Positions 1-13,672 of a DNA stretch of 64,000 nt are shown in pieces. Origin of the DNA: Megalonaias nervosa (Eukaryota > Mollusca > Bivalvia > Unionida > Unionidae); contig JAECUM010001777.1 in the NCBI GenBank assembly GCA_016617855.1, positions 104,961 to 168,960 of the forward strand, given 5' to 3'. Positions within the stretch are counted from its first letter, which is position 1; every line of letters begins with the position of its first letter. The notes under the pieces are model-generated. The model saw nothing but the letters and a program-made list of their open reading frames with translations. It was not told the DNA's origin and did no database searches. A program made the position numbers and the translations under genes.

Positions 1-1262
1 TCCCACTGATTGGCTGAGCACAAAATCTCGAGTTCAAAATCAAACTCAAAGTTGTACCATCTCCAGTCTGGGCTTTAATTTCATAAAACTTTCAATATTG
101 GGACTGAGAATTTGCTTCAGACTTTGAAATCCAATATAATCCATGACTACTGCAGATAAAAATTTTTTTTTATAGATCTACTTTTCTCCAAATGTTTACA
201 ACTTTTGTTCAGGTAAGTACTGTAAATCGTACATTATATGCCTACCAAGTTGTCAACAGTATTATTACACTTCTTTTAAGTAAAATACTCCATCAATGAT
301 CAAATAATCAGGTATTAAACACAGTGACAATTTAACTTGTGTACTATGCCACTGTTGCTAAAACTGCTGCATCACAGCATCTGCTAGACTTGTGGATGTC
401 ATAGTGTTAGCAGAATTATTTAAGCTTACCCTATGATGATGTGTGAGTTTGAGTCTTATAATTTCAGTTATTTTGTGGAAACATCCTACTGACTGCAAAC
501 TTGATAGGTGTTTTTCTCATTTCAAATTCAAGTCTTCCACAAGTTTAGTAAAAAATTTTCTGGATACTGTTCTTCTGCTTGGTGACGATCTTATCAAGAT
601 CTTGACCTTTCAACCACAAATCAACTGGTGTCTTCCTTGACTGAAATGCAAGCCATCAACAAAGTCTGGTCCAAGTCATGTCATATGGTACATAACTTCA
701 TTTCTGTTGGAATCATTTTTCCTTCTTTCAGTAAGTTGCCTTGACCTCTGACCTCAATATGTACATGTATCTTATCTCAAATGCATGCCATCCAAAAAGT
801 TCAGTCAAAGTAGTTGATAAAAAACTCAAGATTTCATGCAGAATTATTCTTCTTCGAGTTAGTGACCCTGACCTTTGACCTTTTGAATTCCAATCAACAG
901 GTGTCTTTCTTATAAAAGCCATTTACAAAGATTGGAAATGGTATTTGCTCTACAAGCCAAGTGAATGTATGTAACAATTTTCATCTTTCCATCTGTGTGG
1001 TCCAGATTTCAAAGCCCAAAATCAGTAGGTTTAAACTTTGCTCAAATACTAGTTACTTAAAGCAATTGGTAATGGTAAATTGTGGAGAACGTGGCTTCTT
1101 ATGCAGAAATGAAATGGAAGCAGATGAACAGACATGATAACATGATCCAGCTTATAGCAGGTGTATACAGAGTTTGGAGTAAAAGTCAGAGTCTGGAGCA
1201 AAAGTCAGTCTTTTACTTGAAAAGTTTTATCAATTTTAGTAAAAATATAAAAGTATATATAC
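1..1262. other. TTC13 intron with degenerate dispersed repeats
   Basis: No exon matching the TTC13 C-terminal tail was found. About 480-720 and 730-960 contain two diverged copies of a unit with motifs such as GACCTTTGACCTT and CAACTGGTGTCTT / CAACAGGTGTCTT, spaced roughly 290 bp apart, so this is repeat-derived rather than unique sequence. Confidence 0.5.
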
Positions 1263-1342
1263 CTTGATCCCCTGGTTAGAGGCATCAGATTGTAAAAGTA
1301 ATACACCAGTGACAAGATAATGTTTACCACCGAGTCCATTTC
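1263..1342 (-). CDS. TTC13: TTC13 exon p (most 3' exon seen)
   Basis: 80 nt: 26 codons plus AG. Acceptor TATATTCCAG, donor AAG|GTATAT. EMDSVVNIILSLVYYFYNLM then PLTRGS is nearly identical to human ADAVCNLILSLVYYFYNLMPLSRGS. The acceptor lies about 12 nt from a perfect palindrome (1355-1482). The human protein continues with about 80 more residues, for which I find no exon in 1-1262. Confidence 0.95.
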
Positions 1343-1384
1343 CTGGAATATATATATCAAAGAAATTACTAGTTTATTTAACAT

Positions 1385-1452
<68 letters not shown>

Positions 1453-4400
1453 ATGTTAAATAAACTAGTAATTTCTTTGATAGTGCATCCTGATAAAAAT
1501 TTGCAAGGGATGATATGACCATAACACACTGTTACAAAAGGTTTATGTTGATTATATGATAACACACTGTTGCAAAAGATTTATGCTGATTATACAATAA
1601 CACACTGTTGCAAAAGATTTATGCTGATTATCTTCCAAATTACTCAGACACAATACAACCACCACCAACAATAACAAACTATTAAAATGTTACATCTTAT
1701 TCTTATGTCTGTTATCTTTTACAAAATATTCATGTAAATACATTGAAAATATTCCTCACATTAGAAAATTTTGCAACAACAATCATGCCAACCCTTGGAA
1801 TGAACTTAATTTTAAAAACAAAACTTACTGGAGATAAAATACTATCACAGAACTTGTAGAATGTGTGTTATTACATACTTTTGTTTTATATACACATATT
1901 AATCCTGAAAAAAATTTGTGAAATTTACACTGCCTCACTCAATTTCAGTTAAATGACATTATGTTCAAGAAGGGAGAGTGAACCCTGCCATAAAATCTAG
2001 CTGAAACAGTAGTGAATGTTTTCAAATACATACCGCCATTTTTGTATTCCCTGTTCTGCGTATCTCATCCTGCAGCTGATTATAAATGTAGTCTATTTCC
2101 TGGTGATAGCTATTGGTTCGGCTCTGTGTATTTGACACCTCTATACTGAATATAATGTGATTATTCCTGAAAAATTCATGCAAAATATTGTTATATAAAC
2201 TTTTATCATTAAGAGGATGATGATTATGCTTATGATTATGATGGTTATTATTATTATTAATCCAAATATCTGGGCCCTCCAATTTTCTGGATTCTATATT
2301 ATCACAATCTGAAATAATTTTTAGTAGTACAAAAACTGTGCAAACACCAGGTATCTTTTTAAAGCCAACAAAATATATTCAAGATGGATGGAAGGAACAT
2401 ATCACCTGTCCTAAAATACCCCAGATCATTAAACAAATACTGGTCATATGTGAAAGTGCTCTGATTACCCACATTATTATTTATTATGTGGATTAACTTA
2501 AGTTGTTGTCCATAGCAAAAAAAGCAACCGACATGCTCCCCAATTCAAAATTACTCGGCATGATATATCCAAAAGACTTCATGTAGAGGGGCCTCAGGTG
2601 GCCATGTGGTCTAAGGTAATCGCCTTACAGATCACTAATAAAAGATTGATGTAGACACTTCACATTCTCAGTAAGGTGGGTTTGTGTGAAATAAAGTGTT
2701 TAAATATCTATTTCGGTTGCTATGTCTTCCCATTTTCAACCAGCTAAACTGAGTTGACATTTGTGATAAAGCAATATATCATTTAGGGCAGATCATTTTT
2801 GACGTTGTTCACACTGCTCAGCAATGGCAGTACATGTAAACAAAAACAGACCTAAGTGTTCATATCTACTATCAATATGAATTATTTTTTCCTTGGTCCT
2901 GAAGCACATTTATTAAGTTGTCTTTAGGGCTACCATATGTCATTTGCTTATAAATATTATAATGATGAAAATACAAGAATGGTCAATTTCAATCATACAT
3001 CATAGTGGAAATGTAGTTAACTACCATTATCCCAAAAGAAGAGAAAATTACCAAAATAACAATACAAAATTTTTAAAACAATATGAACTACTGATTTCTT
3101 TGAGGGGCAATCACACTAAACTGAATGTGGGAAAGGCAATTATACTGTATCCTTATACCCTCAGAGACAATTATTAGAAATGAAACTATTGTTTGTTACC
3201 CAATTTGAACATACCTTAAACCATGAATATTGACAAAGAACAGTCCACATTCATTTGAAACACAAAAGTATATTTGCTTTTTTCTTCATCATGAAGAGAT
3301 TTACTCACAAGTCCTCTGTTAAAACAAGCATGGCTCCATCCAACCTGTCTTTCTCTGATCTTTTCCTTGTGCTGGGAACTTGAGTAGAAACCACAAAACC
3401 ATTTGACTGCTGCTTCTACCATGAAAATAATATTTACATCAATGGTGTTAAATAATTGAAACAAAGAACATAGCATGATAAGAGCAGAGTATGGTCAGTT
3501 ATAGATGATACCACCAAAACATTATAAAAATATTTTTCTCATCTCAAAAGCTTGGATAAGCATGATTTTACTGTATTTGTAATGGTTTTGTACATCCAAA
3601 TGTTTCTGAACTGGTGCATTTGTTCCATACATTTAAGTACCGAGATTTTGTTTACAAAAAAATATTCTTCTGGATGGTGAAATTTCCATCATCTATATTA
3701 TATGATGTCCCACATAATTTTTTCTTTGTGAAATTATCATCCATTTAATCACCTGAATGTTTAGATTCTTGTCATATCCCCTACAATATCTAGATAACCA
3801 CTAACCAGTATTTGTCAATAACTTTGGCAATGCAGGGAATCAAATAGCAACAATTTCTGATCCCTAGCTGAAACATGTCACAATACATGTCAAAATTTAA
3901 ATACATGGGATTGGTTGCTGACGTGTTCAGAAACAAAGGTTTATTCTCCCTTTCATTCTAACATGTTGTTTGTCAGACACCAATTAAAAACAGCTTGATC
4001 AAGCAGATGTTTTGGATCTATGGTTGAGTTAGTCTGGTTCCCTGACCAATTTTGCTGAATCTAAATGAAATCTGGGTCTGAATCAAACATAGACAGGCCA
4101 GTATCTATATTTTACTGCAAACAATTATATTTCCATACTTTGTGCTTTTATTTAAAAAAGCCCTTATTTTAAGGGTCATTTCCATAAGACTTATGGCAAA
4201 ATTGTAAGGGTTGGCAGGTCTTTATCATATCAAAGTAGATTTATTAAGTTGAAAAAGCAAATTGTTTTTTGTTAAAATTTTTCCAAATCAATTTTCTTGA
4301 AATCTTCTTGACACACTTATCATTGTCCACCCCAAGAAGCCTGATTTTACTTGGTGAAAGTCCCAACAGACCTGCCAACCCCAACGAGAGTCCTCGAGGG

Positions 4401-4899
4401 AGAGTTTGAAAATTTTTCAGTGAGATTTCAATTATTGCAGGGAGGATTTCATCAAGGGAGAAACATGTTGAACACGTTTACAAAAAGTGAATGGTTTTCA
4501 AATAAATATATACTAATTCAATACTAAAATGATTTATTTTAGATAATAAATAACAATATATAAATAACAGCTTCTTCAAGGGATGAATCCACAATTTTGA
4601 AAAAATCTGACACATCCTGGGTGTTTCTCTTTGTCTGTGTAGATGTTAAGTGCCTGTGAAACAAAGTACATGAAATTTAAAATACTGACTCAGAAACAAA
4701 AGATAACAAAATATAAATTGCATTCATTCACAAAAATGAATTGCATTTTATGTTTCTTACTTTTTATTAAAACTTCAGGCACAATTAAGTATTTGTTTCT
4801 CTTCCCGATCTTACTATATATCTTAGGCAAGTAGATGTAGTTCTTAGGAAAGAGCTGATAAATCTAAATTGTTAAAGTACATTTTCGGGTTTACAGCTA

Positions 4900-4931
<32 letters not shown>

Positions 4932-7900
4932 AGTGTTAGTATTTTTATTATCTGCAGATGTATCGATTCAAATGTTGTTTATTCAACTGTACCTGATTTT
5001 ACCAATCTATCAGTGGATCCTAATTTTGCTGAAGATAATCGTAATTTTAATGCTGGCACTCAAATTACAATTTGCAGCATACAATTAAGGCCACAAAAAT
5101 AAACAGTAAGATTAAAAACTTACTTTTGTGACTGGAGATGTCGAAGACAGTCATCATGCCCGCCACTGGCACTACTGGAACATCAATAGCATGTCTTGCA
5201 AAACTCTGTATGTTTATCACTTCCACAAGTCAGGCATGGAAATTCCAGGCTATAAGAAGCTTGGAAAGAAGTTTTATTTTTTTTTTACTTTCCAACTTCA
5301 TCCATATCTCCCTTTCTTTCAGACATTGTAGAAGAGGTCATCAAACATATGGATTCAAGTTTGCGTGCTTTTCAAAGAACTTATGCGCTCTTCCGGTCTT
5401 ACACGCTGGGGAATTTCCAAAACATTTTTCATTAAACGAAATGATTTTTTCCCTGATTTTTTTGTTGACGAAACAAATTTTTTCCAGGAGAAAAAATAAT
5501 AATGCCGGAGGTGCGTTTGAATTCAGGGAGTCTCCCACAAAAAAGGGGAGGGTTGGCATGTCTGCCACAGACTTTTAATAATCATGAAGCAAATAATAAC
5601 CTCGATTAGACACTACAGATAAGGTGTGACATAAAAATCAAGCAGCATACAATCTACTCACCTAATTCCTATACTTAATCACATTTACAATACAGAGATA
5701 ACCAGCTGTGGGTAACATATCACATTAGACAATATATAGTCTATCACATTATACAATATATAATCATTAATATGGTGAGTTTACCATGAAATAAACATAT
5801 ATTCCAACTTCCATATGCAATGATGAGAAAAGGTCTTCTGAGTAGGCAAGGATTAATACAGTCTATCAAGGATAAATCAGGTGATCAAAAACACTGAAAA
5901 TACTGAACTTGTGTTAGTAAAGCATAAAATGTAGGTCACTGCAACTGTCTTTGCTTTTTAAAGCATTAGCAGTAACATCCTAGTTATATCTAATTATAAA
6001 GCACCCAAGAAAAATTTAACATAATTTGAAGAAAGTCACTAAGCATGAAATGTAGATCAGAGACCTCATTTTATAAAAAAAACAAAAAACAAAAAACAAC
6101 AGAGAACTTATTAAGTTGCATTCACTCACCAAATTTTATTATTCTAGAGAGAATATTACATATAACCTGCCAAAAATTTGTATGGTCAGGAACTAAGTCC
6201 AAATCCAGCAATAGATGAAATACAAGTCACAATGAGCCTCTTTTGTGGTAAGGGTGTGGAAATAAAGAGATGCATATCATCATCAATTTCATGATTCTAA
6301 TTTGAACAGTGCCTGAGAAATGAACACCAAATGCAAAGTTTAACATAAGTCAGTAGTGTAAAATATGGTTGATACTGACCTCCTGCTGAAATACCAGAGC
6401 AGTGGTCATGAAGATGCATCCCCATGTTTCATGATTATATATTGGACATTATGCTGACAGGATGACAAAAAGCCTATGTGGTCATGTGCTAAATGCAGCA
6501 ACTGAATCTAAGCCCATAAAATGTGAAATATAGATGACCTTTTTGGTATGGGTGTAGCACTAAGATGTATACAATCACCTAGTATGAAATTTCAAAATGT
6601 TAAGACTGAATCAAAGTCAGTAAAATATGGGCCAGTGACCTACTTTTAAATGAATGGTGTAGTACTGATTATGATGCATCCCCTCATCAAATTTCATGAT
6701 TCTATGTATGGCAGCACTGTACAGTTAATAAAACACCAATGCGGTCATGAGCTAAATGCAAAAACTTAACATAAGTAAAATGCTTTAACTGTATAATACA
6801 ATAACTTTCTTTTGTTGTTTTTATTTTTTTGGGTGGTGGAGTTACTAATATAGAAGTATACAATACCTTGTTTCATAATTCTGGCATACAGTGTTTGAGA
6901 CTGAACCCAAACCAGTGAAGCATGAAATATATGGCACTGTGATCTATTTGTATGATGAGGGTTTAGCACTTGTTGAGATACGCCCCCTCACCAAATTTCA
7001 TGAATCTTGGTATAATATCATGTTTACAGGGTATTTACTTAAAAAAATATCTGGCTATGATCTTAACAAAAAAAATTACCTTAAGCCAGAAAATGTGAAA
7101 TGTAGGTCACAGTGATATTCTTTTGTAGCAATTGTGTGGTACTAATAGAGATGCATACAATCATCATGTTTGGTGATTCTATCATAAATAGAGCTTGAGA
7201 AATAGACTTAAAACATCAAATTTTACCAAAGTCAGTGAAGTGTGAAATATATGTCACAGTGACCTACTTTTGTACTGAGTCTGTAGTGCTCATTAAGCTG
7301 CACCCCAAAACCAATTTTAAGGATTCTAGGTATATCAGCATATCTACAGGGTGCAATAAAAACTTTTTTGGTCATAATCAAAACACAACAAACATGACCT
7401 AAGTGAGTAAAAATTTTAAATGTAGGTCACAGTGGCCTTCCTTTGTGGTAAATGTACTAAGTGGGATACATGCAATTAAACAGTTTAAAGATTCTATCAT
7501 AAACAGAACTTCAGAAATAAAACATAAAATTTAAACAAAATCAGTGAAGCATGAATATAAGTCACAGTGACCTACATTTGCAGTACTCATCAAGATGCAT
7601 CCACTCATATTCCAGGTATAACACTATTTACACTGCAAAATATCTGTACTGAACACTAAAAAAGTTACCAAGAATAAACAACTAAATGTAAATGTATGTA
7701 TAAAATGTAGCCACTCTGCCCCCTTCCCTGGCGGTAGATGCTATGAAACCCACACCAACTGTTGCCAAGAACATAGAAAAAAAGAATGGTTAATATTTGA
7801 TGAGGGTGTATATACATATATGCTATTATCTGTGTGGCTATTGCCACTAACACTGAAGGTAGTTTAATAGCTTTACTTTTACTTTGTGGCAATGAGCCAA

Positions 7901-8883
7901 AAAGCCGAGTACAATACAAGAAAGCCACTTCAGTCTTTGTCCTTCAAATAATCTTATTATGATAGCTTGAAGGGATGAAGTGATAACTGGTTTACACAAG
8001 ATCAGATGGAAAAACAGTTCCAGTGATATTGCTATTCATAGTTTTTTTATTCATAGTTTTTTTTATTATTGTAAATATACATCTCTATATAATCTGTATA
8101 TTTATTTTATAAAATTAATTTTCTTTATGTCAGAAGACAAAAATTACTTGAGGAATTACTGTACGATTTTCTTTTAAAAGCAATTTGATACCGTTGTTTC
8201 TGTAATGTTGCTTGTTACTGAAGAATAACTCCAGAATGCAGTTTATAATATTTATTAATTACAAGCCACAGTTGTGAAGAGGAAACAAGACTGCCCTGAA
8301 AGTGTTTTTATCACAGAACCTATACCCAAGTGATGGCACAACTTAAACCAGATGTTGTTATATATCAGTTCTAATCCAGCATAGAATGTCTGTTTACTTT
8401 CATTGCCAAGAACAGTCAAGTGATATTTAAATTTAATTACATTAAGGCTAACACTACTGTTTCAAGTATTACCCTCAGTGGATGTATAATTTGTTCATAC
8501 TCATTTTCATAAAACCATAAAGTTTATTAGTAATACAATCTATATTTTAGTAAAAGAGAATGTTAATGCCTGGAGGGATTCAAATCTTTCTAAAAAAAAA
8601 ATTCCACAACTTTTCTAAGTAAACCAGACAGCTAGCAAAGGAACGTTTAGCTCTATATCATTATCTGCATAAGAAGCTAAAATAAAAACAACTTCTAATC
8701 AAACAGAGATGTAAAAAAATGTTATATATATACCTTGGTGACATCTAACAATTCTTGAATTGTTTTGGCTTTATCTATATCATCATGAATGTCTTGTTGG
8801 TGCACTTTATCATCACTGTAACAATGAAAATGGGCATATATGATGATATTAATCATAAGAAATATCTCAGATAAATAAATAAA

Positions 8884-8927
<44 letters not shown>

Positions 8928-11900
8928 GACATTTGAAAATGCTGCATAAAGCCTTTTCAATATGGAATCAAGAAACATCCTGCCAGTTCATTAACACATT
9001 TTCCAGTTTGAATACAAGAAGGCATATCACATTTATGATGATTACACTGAAACCAAATTAAAAGATAAATTAAAACATGAATTTCCCTTGACAAAACTTA
9101 CTTAACAGGAATTCATTACTTAAAGTGCTAACTGATTGAAATTTCATCTTAAATTGTTATTAACAGTGTACTGCAAAATATATTTACAAAGAAAATTTAA
9201 TAAAATGTGTTTTCATAATAAAAGTTGAAAATTTCATGATGTTGTCAGATTTATGCACAGTCATTTCCAACTATAAAACAAGTGATGCATCAAGGTTTCA
9301 TTTACCAATTTTGATCATGATTTTATTTATATTCAACAAATGGGCCTATTTTTGGACATTTTTTATGAGAAAAAATTTGATTTACACCTGCCCTGCATTA
9401 TAAATGGGACCTCTAAGTTAAGTAGGCATGCTAAAGCGAGAAGTAGTGTATTTATGCATCTATTAAGGCAATTATCATATAGAGGCCTTAATTGTTAAAC
9501 AATTATTTACAACTACACTTGACATACAAAATTACCTTGATGAGTAATGCTGCAGCATTGTCTTCACCAGTTTAAAAACAAGGTCAAAGTAAGGTATGGT
9601 TTTTATGTTCTGAACTGGTCCTCTGCAAAGGTAAAAAGGGCTGATATTGGTAAAAGTTGAAACTTTCTTCAGTTTACTTCCATAGTACAACAACTTCTAA
9701 CAACTCAGTATGCACCAAGCTCTCAACAGTTCTGATGCTGTTGTGAAAGTGATGTCTTAAAAATGAAGGAAACAAGAGATTAACCTGGAGGAGACCACAA
9801 ACTTAGAGGAGAAACCACCCACCTTTGCACATGTTGGAACCTGGGATCAAATCCTGGAGTACAGAGTTGCAAAGAGAATGTGCTATCCAGGTCCCCACCA
9901 ATATTAATATCTAGTTACACTCCTGGCTCTAGATACAATTTAAAATGTGAATTCAGGTACATATTAATGTTTCAAATTTAAACAAGCCGATTCCAGGAAC
10001 TGATGTACCCTGCATTTCACTGAAAGTCTGAAAGTGGAATTTTATAGAGGAAACTGCTGTAAGACAATGGTGATACAGTAAATGATTTAAGGTACATTTG
10101 TAAAGGAAGGCATAATTGATGAGTTAGAATGACAACAATCAAATTCATCATCATCATCAATCTCAAACTTTTGATAAAATTTTGATTGAAATCCACTAAT
10201 AAGAGAAATACTGTCCAGAAACAAAAGTGGGTGGGTAAATCCCCTTAACAATGAACATTAACAATTAAATTCAGTCAAGATCTCAACAAAATTTAGCAGA
10301 CTGAAAAATACCATGAAGACTAATTCAAATTAAATGAGACACGAGTTGGGACAGGGCAACTTTTCTAAGATTTTTGACATAATGGGAGATTAGAAACAGG
10401 GTAAGAGTTTTAATCATTATGGTCAAGTGCTGGATGTCTCAAATAAGGCTTTACAACTGCTGTTTTGAAAAATGATGAGAATACTCCAGATGAGAAAGCA
10501 GTGTTAATAACATCAGTTAGTGGAGGCAATACAGAATGTAAGCATTCCATAAGCAGTGATGTAGGAATCAGATTAGGTTCACATGACTTTGGGGAATTCT
10601 TCATCAGGACTGTACATGAGAAAAATCAAAAGAAAAAGGCTCCAATGCTGTTAAATATATCACAAGTATATGGTGAGGTTCAGTCTGTTGAAACTGTGTT
10701 GTCAACTTTACCTCTAACTGTTTGCACTTTATCAAAGACAATTTGCAAACAGGTCCAGAAGGTCAACTGGAAGTGGTGTAAATTTGCTCCTTGACATTAA
10801 CTTATTAGTAATAATGAAGAGTTCTTTGCAGCTGGAATATTCAGTGCTCTTAGTACTAGGGTAGGTTGTTTTTGCTGCATCAGCTATGTTATATCCTTAG
10901 CAGCTTCATATATTTGGTTTTGAACAGTATGACTATATGAAAGTCAAAGCTTTGCATCCTTACAGAGATCAAAGCTGGTACTGAACTCTGGTGTACCATG
11001 GAGAACACTTCAGAACTGATACTCTACACTGGGTTGCTGGTACATGTTTGTTATCAGTGAATGCATGCACATATCCAGTTGTTCAGCTGTAGGATGTAAC
11101 AAAGTTGTAAGGTTTGCTTGGATGTCATACATTAAATGCATTCTATTTTCCCTTTGAGGAGCAAAGGTGGAGGATTGGAGACAGACACATGGAGATGGTA
11201 TATGATGCAGAGGTGATCTGATGCAAGTTGTCCAATGAACACTGTAGAATATCATCTTCAGGTCTATGAAAAATCCAGTCTAAAATGTGGACATATTTTC
11301 TGATGGTTGTCAAACGACTGCTTGAATTTGAAAGGATGAATGGAATCCATGATGTTTGATGTGTATGGGTTACCAGGACAGTCAATATGAAAACTGAAAT
11401 CTCTAAGAATAATCAGGCTGCCACTGACATAACTTCCAAATTCTTGAAGATTTGGAAACTGCTCCAGAGATTCAGTAAGCTTTTTTTTTACTATAAGAAA
11501 AGTGGTACAGGCAGAAGAATGGACTGACCTCTGTTGCACTGTGAGGGTGGTCTGAACCATTTAAATGATCCATTGATGAAACTGAAGGTTGCAGAGTAGT
11601 TAAGATTATAGGGTATTATGTTCTTTGTGAGGACATAAATTCCACCTTTAGGGCAGTGACAGAGGAATTGACCAAAAAACAGTGGGTGTTAGATCTGCAC
11701 ATTTAGGTTCCTTACCTGATGGTGTTAGTCATATTTCTGTCAGGAAGAAGATGTAAATATCATGGTCAATGACAAAGTTACATTTTCGTGTGTACTTTGC
11801 TGGTGGGCAAATTGACTGGGTGTTGAATAATGCAACAGTACATGGTTGCTTGGTCTTAAAGGCTGATGAATAAAGATGAATTTGAACTAAGTTGGTGAAG

Positions 11901-13600
11901 CTGATGGTCGAGTTAAAAATCACAATGAAGGGCAAATGGGAGCCAACTTGAATTCTTCCTGTTCTGCACTGGCTGAACCTGAAAACATTCTTGTTCTTGC
12001 AGCTGTTTACATTTCAATGAATATGTATGATCTTTTTAGCAAGGCAGACAATAGTTTTTCAATTTTCAGTGAGGTGAAATAACTTATCATGGAGTGATAG
12101 TGTCAAGTTGGAAAACATGCATTCAAAATGTTCAGAGTTGTAATTAGAAACTGATGCAGTGACGATAAACATTATTTTTAACTAAAAAGTTTGCAAAGAA
12201 CATAGACTTGAATTACCTCCAGTACAGTTTCATAATGGCATTTCCAAACCTAATGCAGCTCAACGGCTTTTTCATATCTCTCAACCTGATGTAATCCTTC
12301 ACTTTTTTTTTCTATTTCACATGTTTATGGCAATCATTCATCCTGCCACAAGACAAACTCAAATCAACACATGATGTCCAATTTATATAACTGATTCCAT
12401 TCCAGCATTTTCCCAATAATTCTGAATATTTCCTTTTATTCTGTGCTATTTAAACTTTTCAAGAGGCTTATACCAGTAGTCCCGACTGTTTTAACATTTA
12501 TCATTTCTTGAAAGCCATTGTTAGAAAATTCTACAAGTAACAGTGTGATCATGGAGACATTTTGCATGAATAAATGTGTGCAGTTGAAAACATCTGAGGT
12601 GCACCTGTACAGTTAGTCTGGTTTCATGACCAGTCCCACTGATTACAATATGAAACCTGGATCTGAGTCTAACATGGACAAGCAAGTATTGGGATTTTAC
12701 AAACAATGATCATATTTCTGTAATTTTTACTTCTGTATTTTAAGGGCCATTTTCATATTAAAGACTTATGGACAGGGTTGACAGGTCTGGGTCAGTGGTT
12801 AGTGTACAATGCATATGAAATGTTTTATGACATTCAGTAAGTAAGGGATTTAATGTGTGTAAACAAAATTTAGTGGGTTTGACAATAAGGGGCTATAACT
12901 CCTCTAAACAATGATGTAGAAATCCAATATTATAATAAATATTATTATAACTCAAATACCTATGCCAACTAAAGAAGGATTAAGTCTGAGAAATCTAACC
13001 AAATCAGCAAATTTGGCATTGCTCAGTCACTTAAAAAATGTGTCATTTCAGATTATTTTTAAAATGACAATAGTAATTATTAATTCACTGCATTTTCAGA
13101 AATCCATTTTTTTGATTAATGAGTAGAGCCCTACTTAAGAAGATCATTAATGAATGAATTCAACCTATGGTGAGGAAATACATCAATTACCTTATCTAAC
13201 CCCTCTGACAAAATTTTCCTCAATTCTTCTATGTAATATTATGAAAATTATAGCCCTCACAAATTCTAGACTAAACTGAATTGTGGCTGAATCTCCTAAA
13301 AAGGACCTGAAAGGGAATTATTAAATCTAGCAACTTAACCTGATTCATTAAAAAGATTCGAAGCATATTTCATCAAATTAAAGTGTAATTTTAGACTCAC
13401 ACAGCCAAATCAAGATAGTTCCAGATTTGCCTCATGGAAATCTGCTGCAGTGATATAGGTTTGAGTTGATGGATGAAAACATTTTGTAACTCCTTGCATA
13501 ACATAGGAAATCTGCTACCTGTATTTAGGTTTCTCAAGGATGATGAGAACATTCAAATATATGCTTGCAGAATACTGTTTTAACTGCAAACAGATTCATA

Positions 13601-13672
<72 letters not shown>

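Noticed and set aside
1205..1565. Open frames rich in Tyr-Ile across the AT repeat
   Set aside because: Translation of (TA)n. Only 1263-1342 of the minus-strand frame is a real exon.
5138..5578. 146-codon plus-strand frame
   Set aside because: Lies inside a candidate non-autonomous transposon; low-complexity Phe/Leu stretches and no recognisable domain.
11143..11385. Independent gene on the minus strand
   Set aside because: It is a shifted reading of the decayed LINE endonuclease region.
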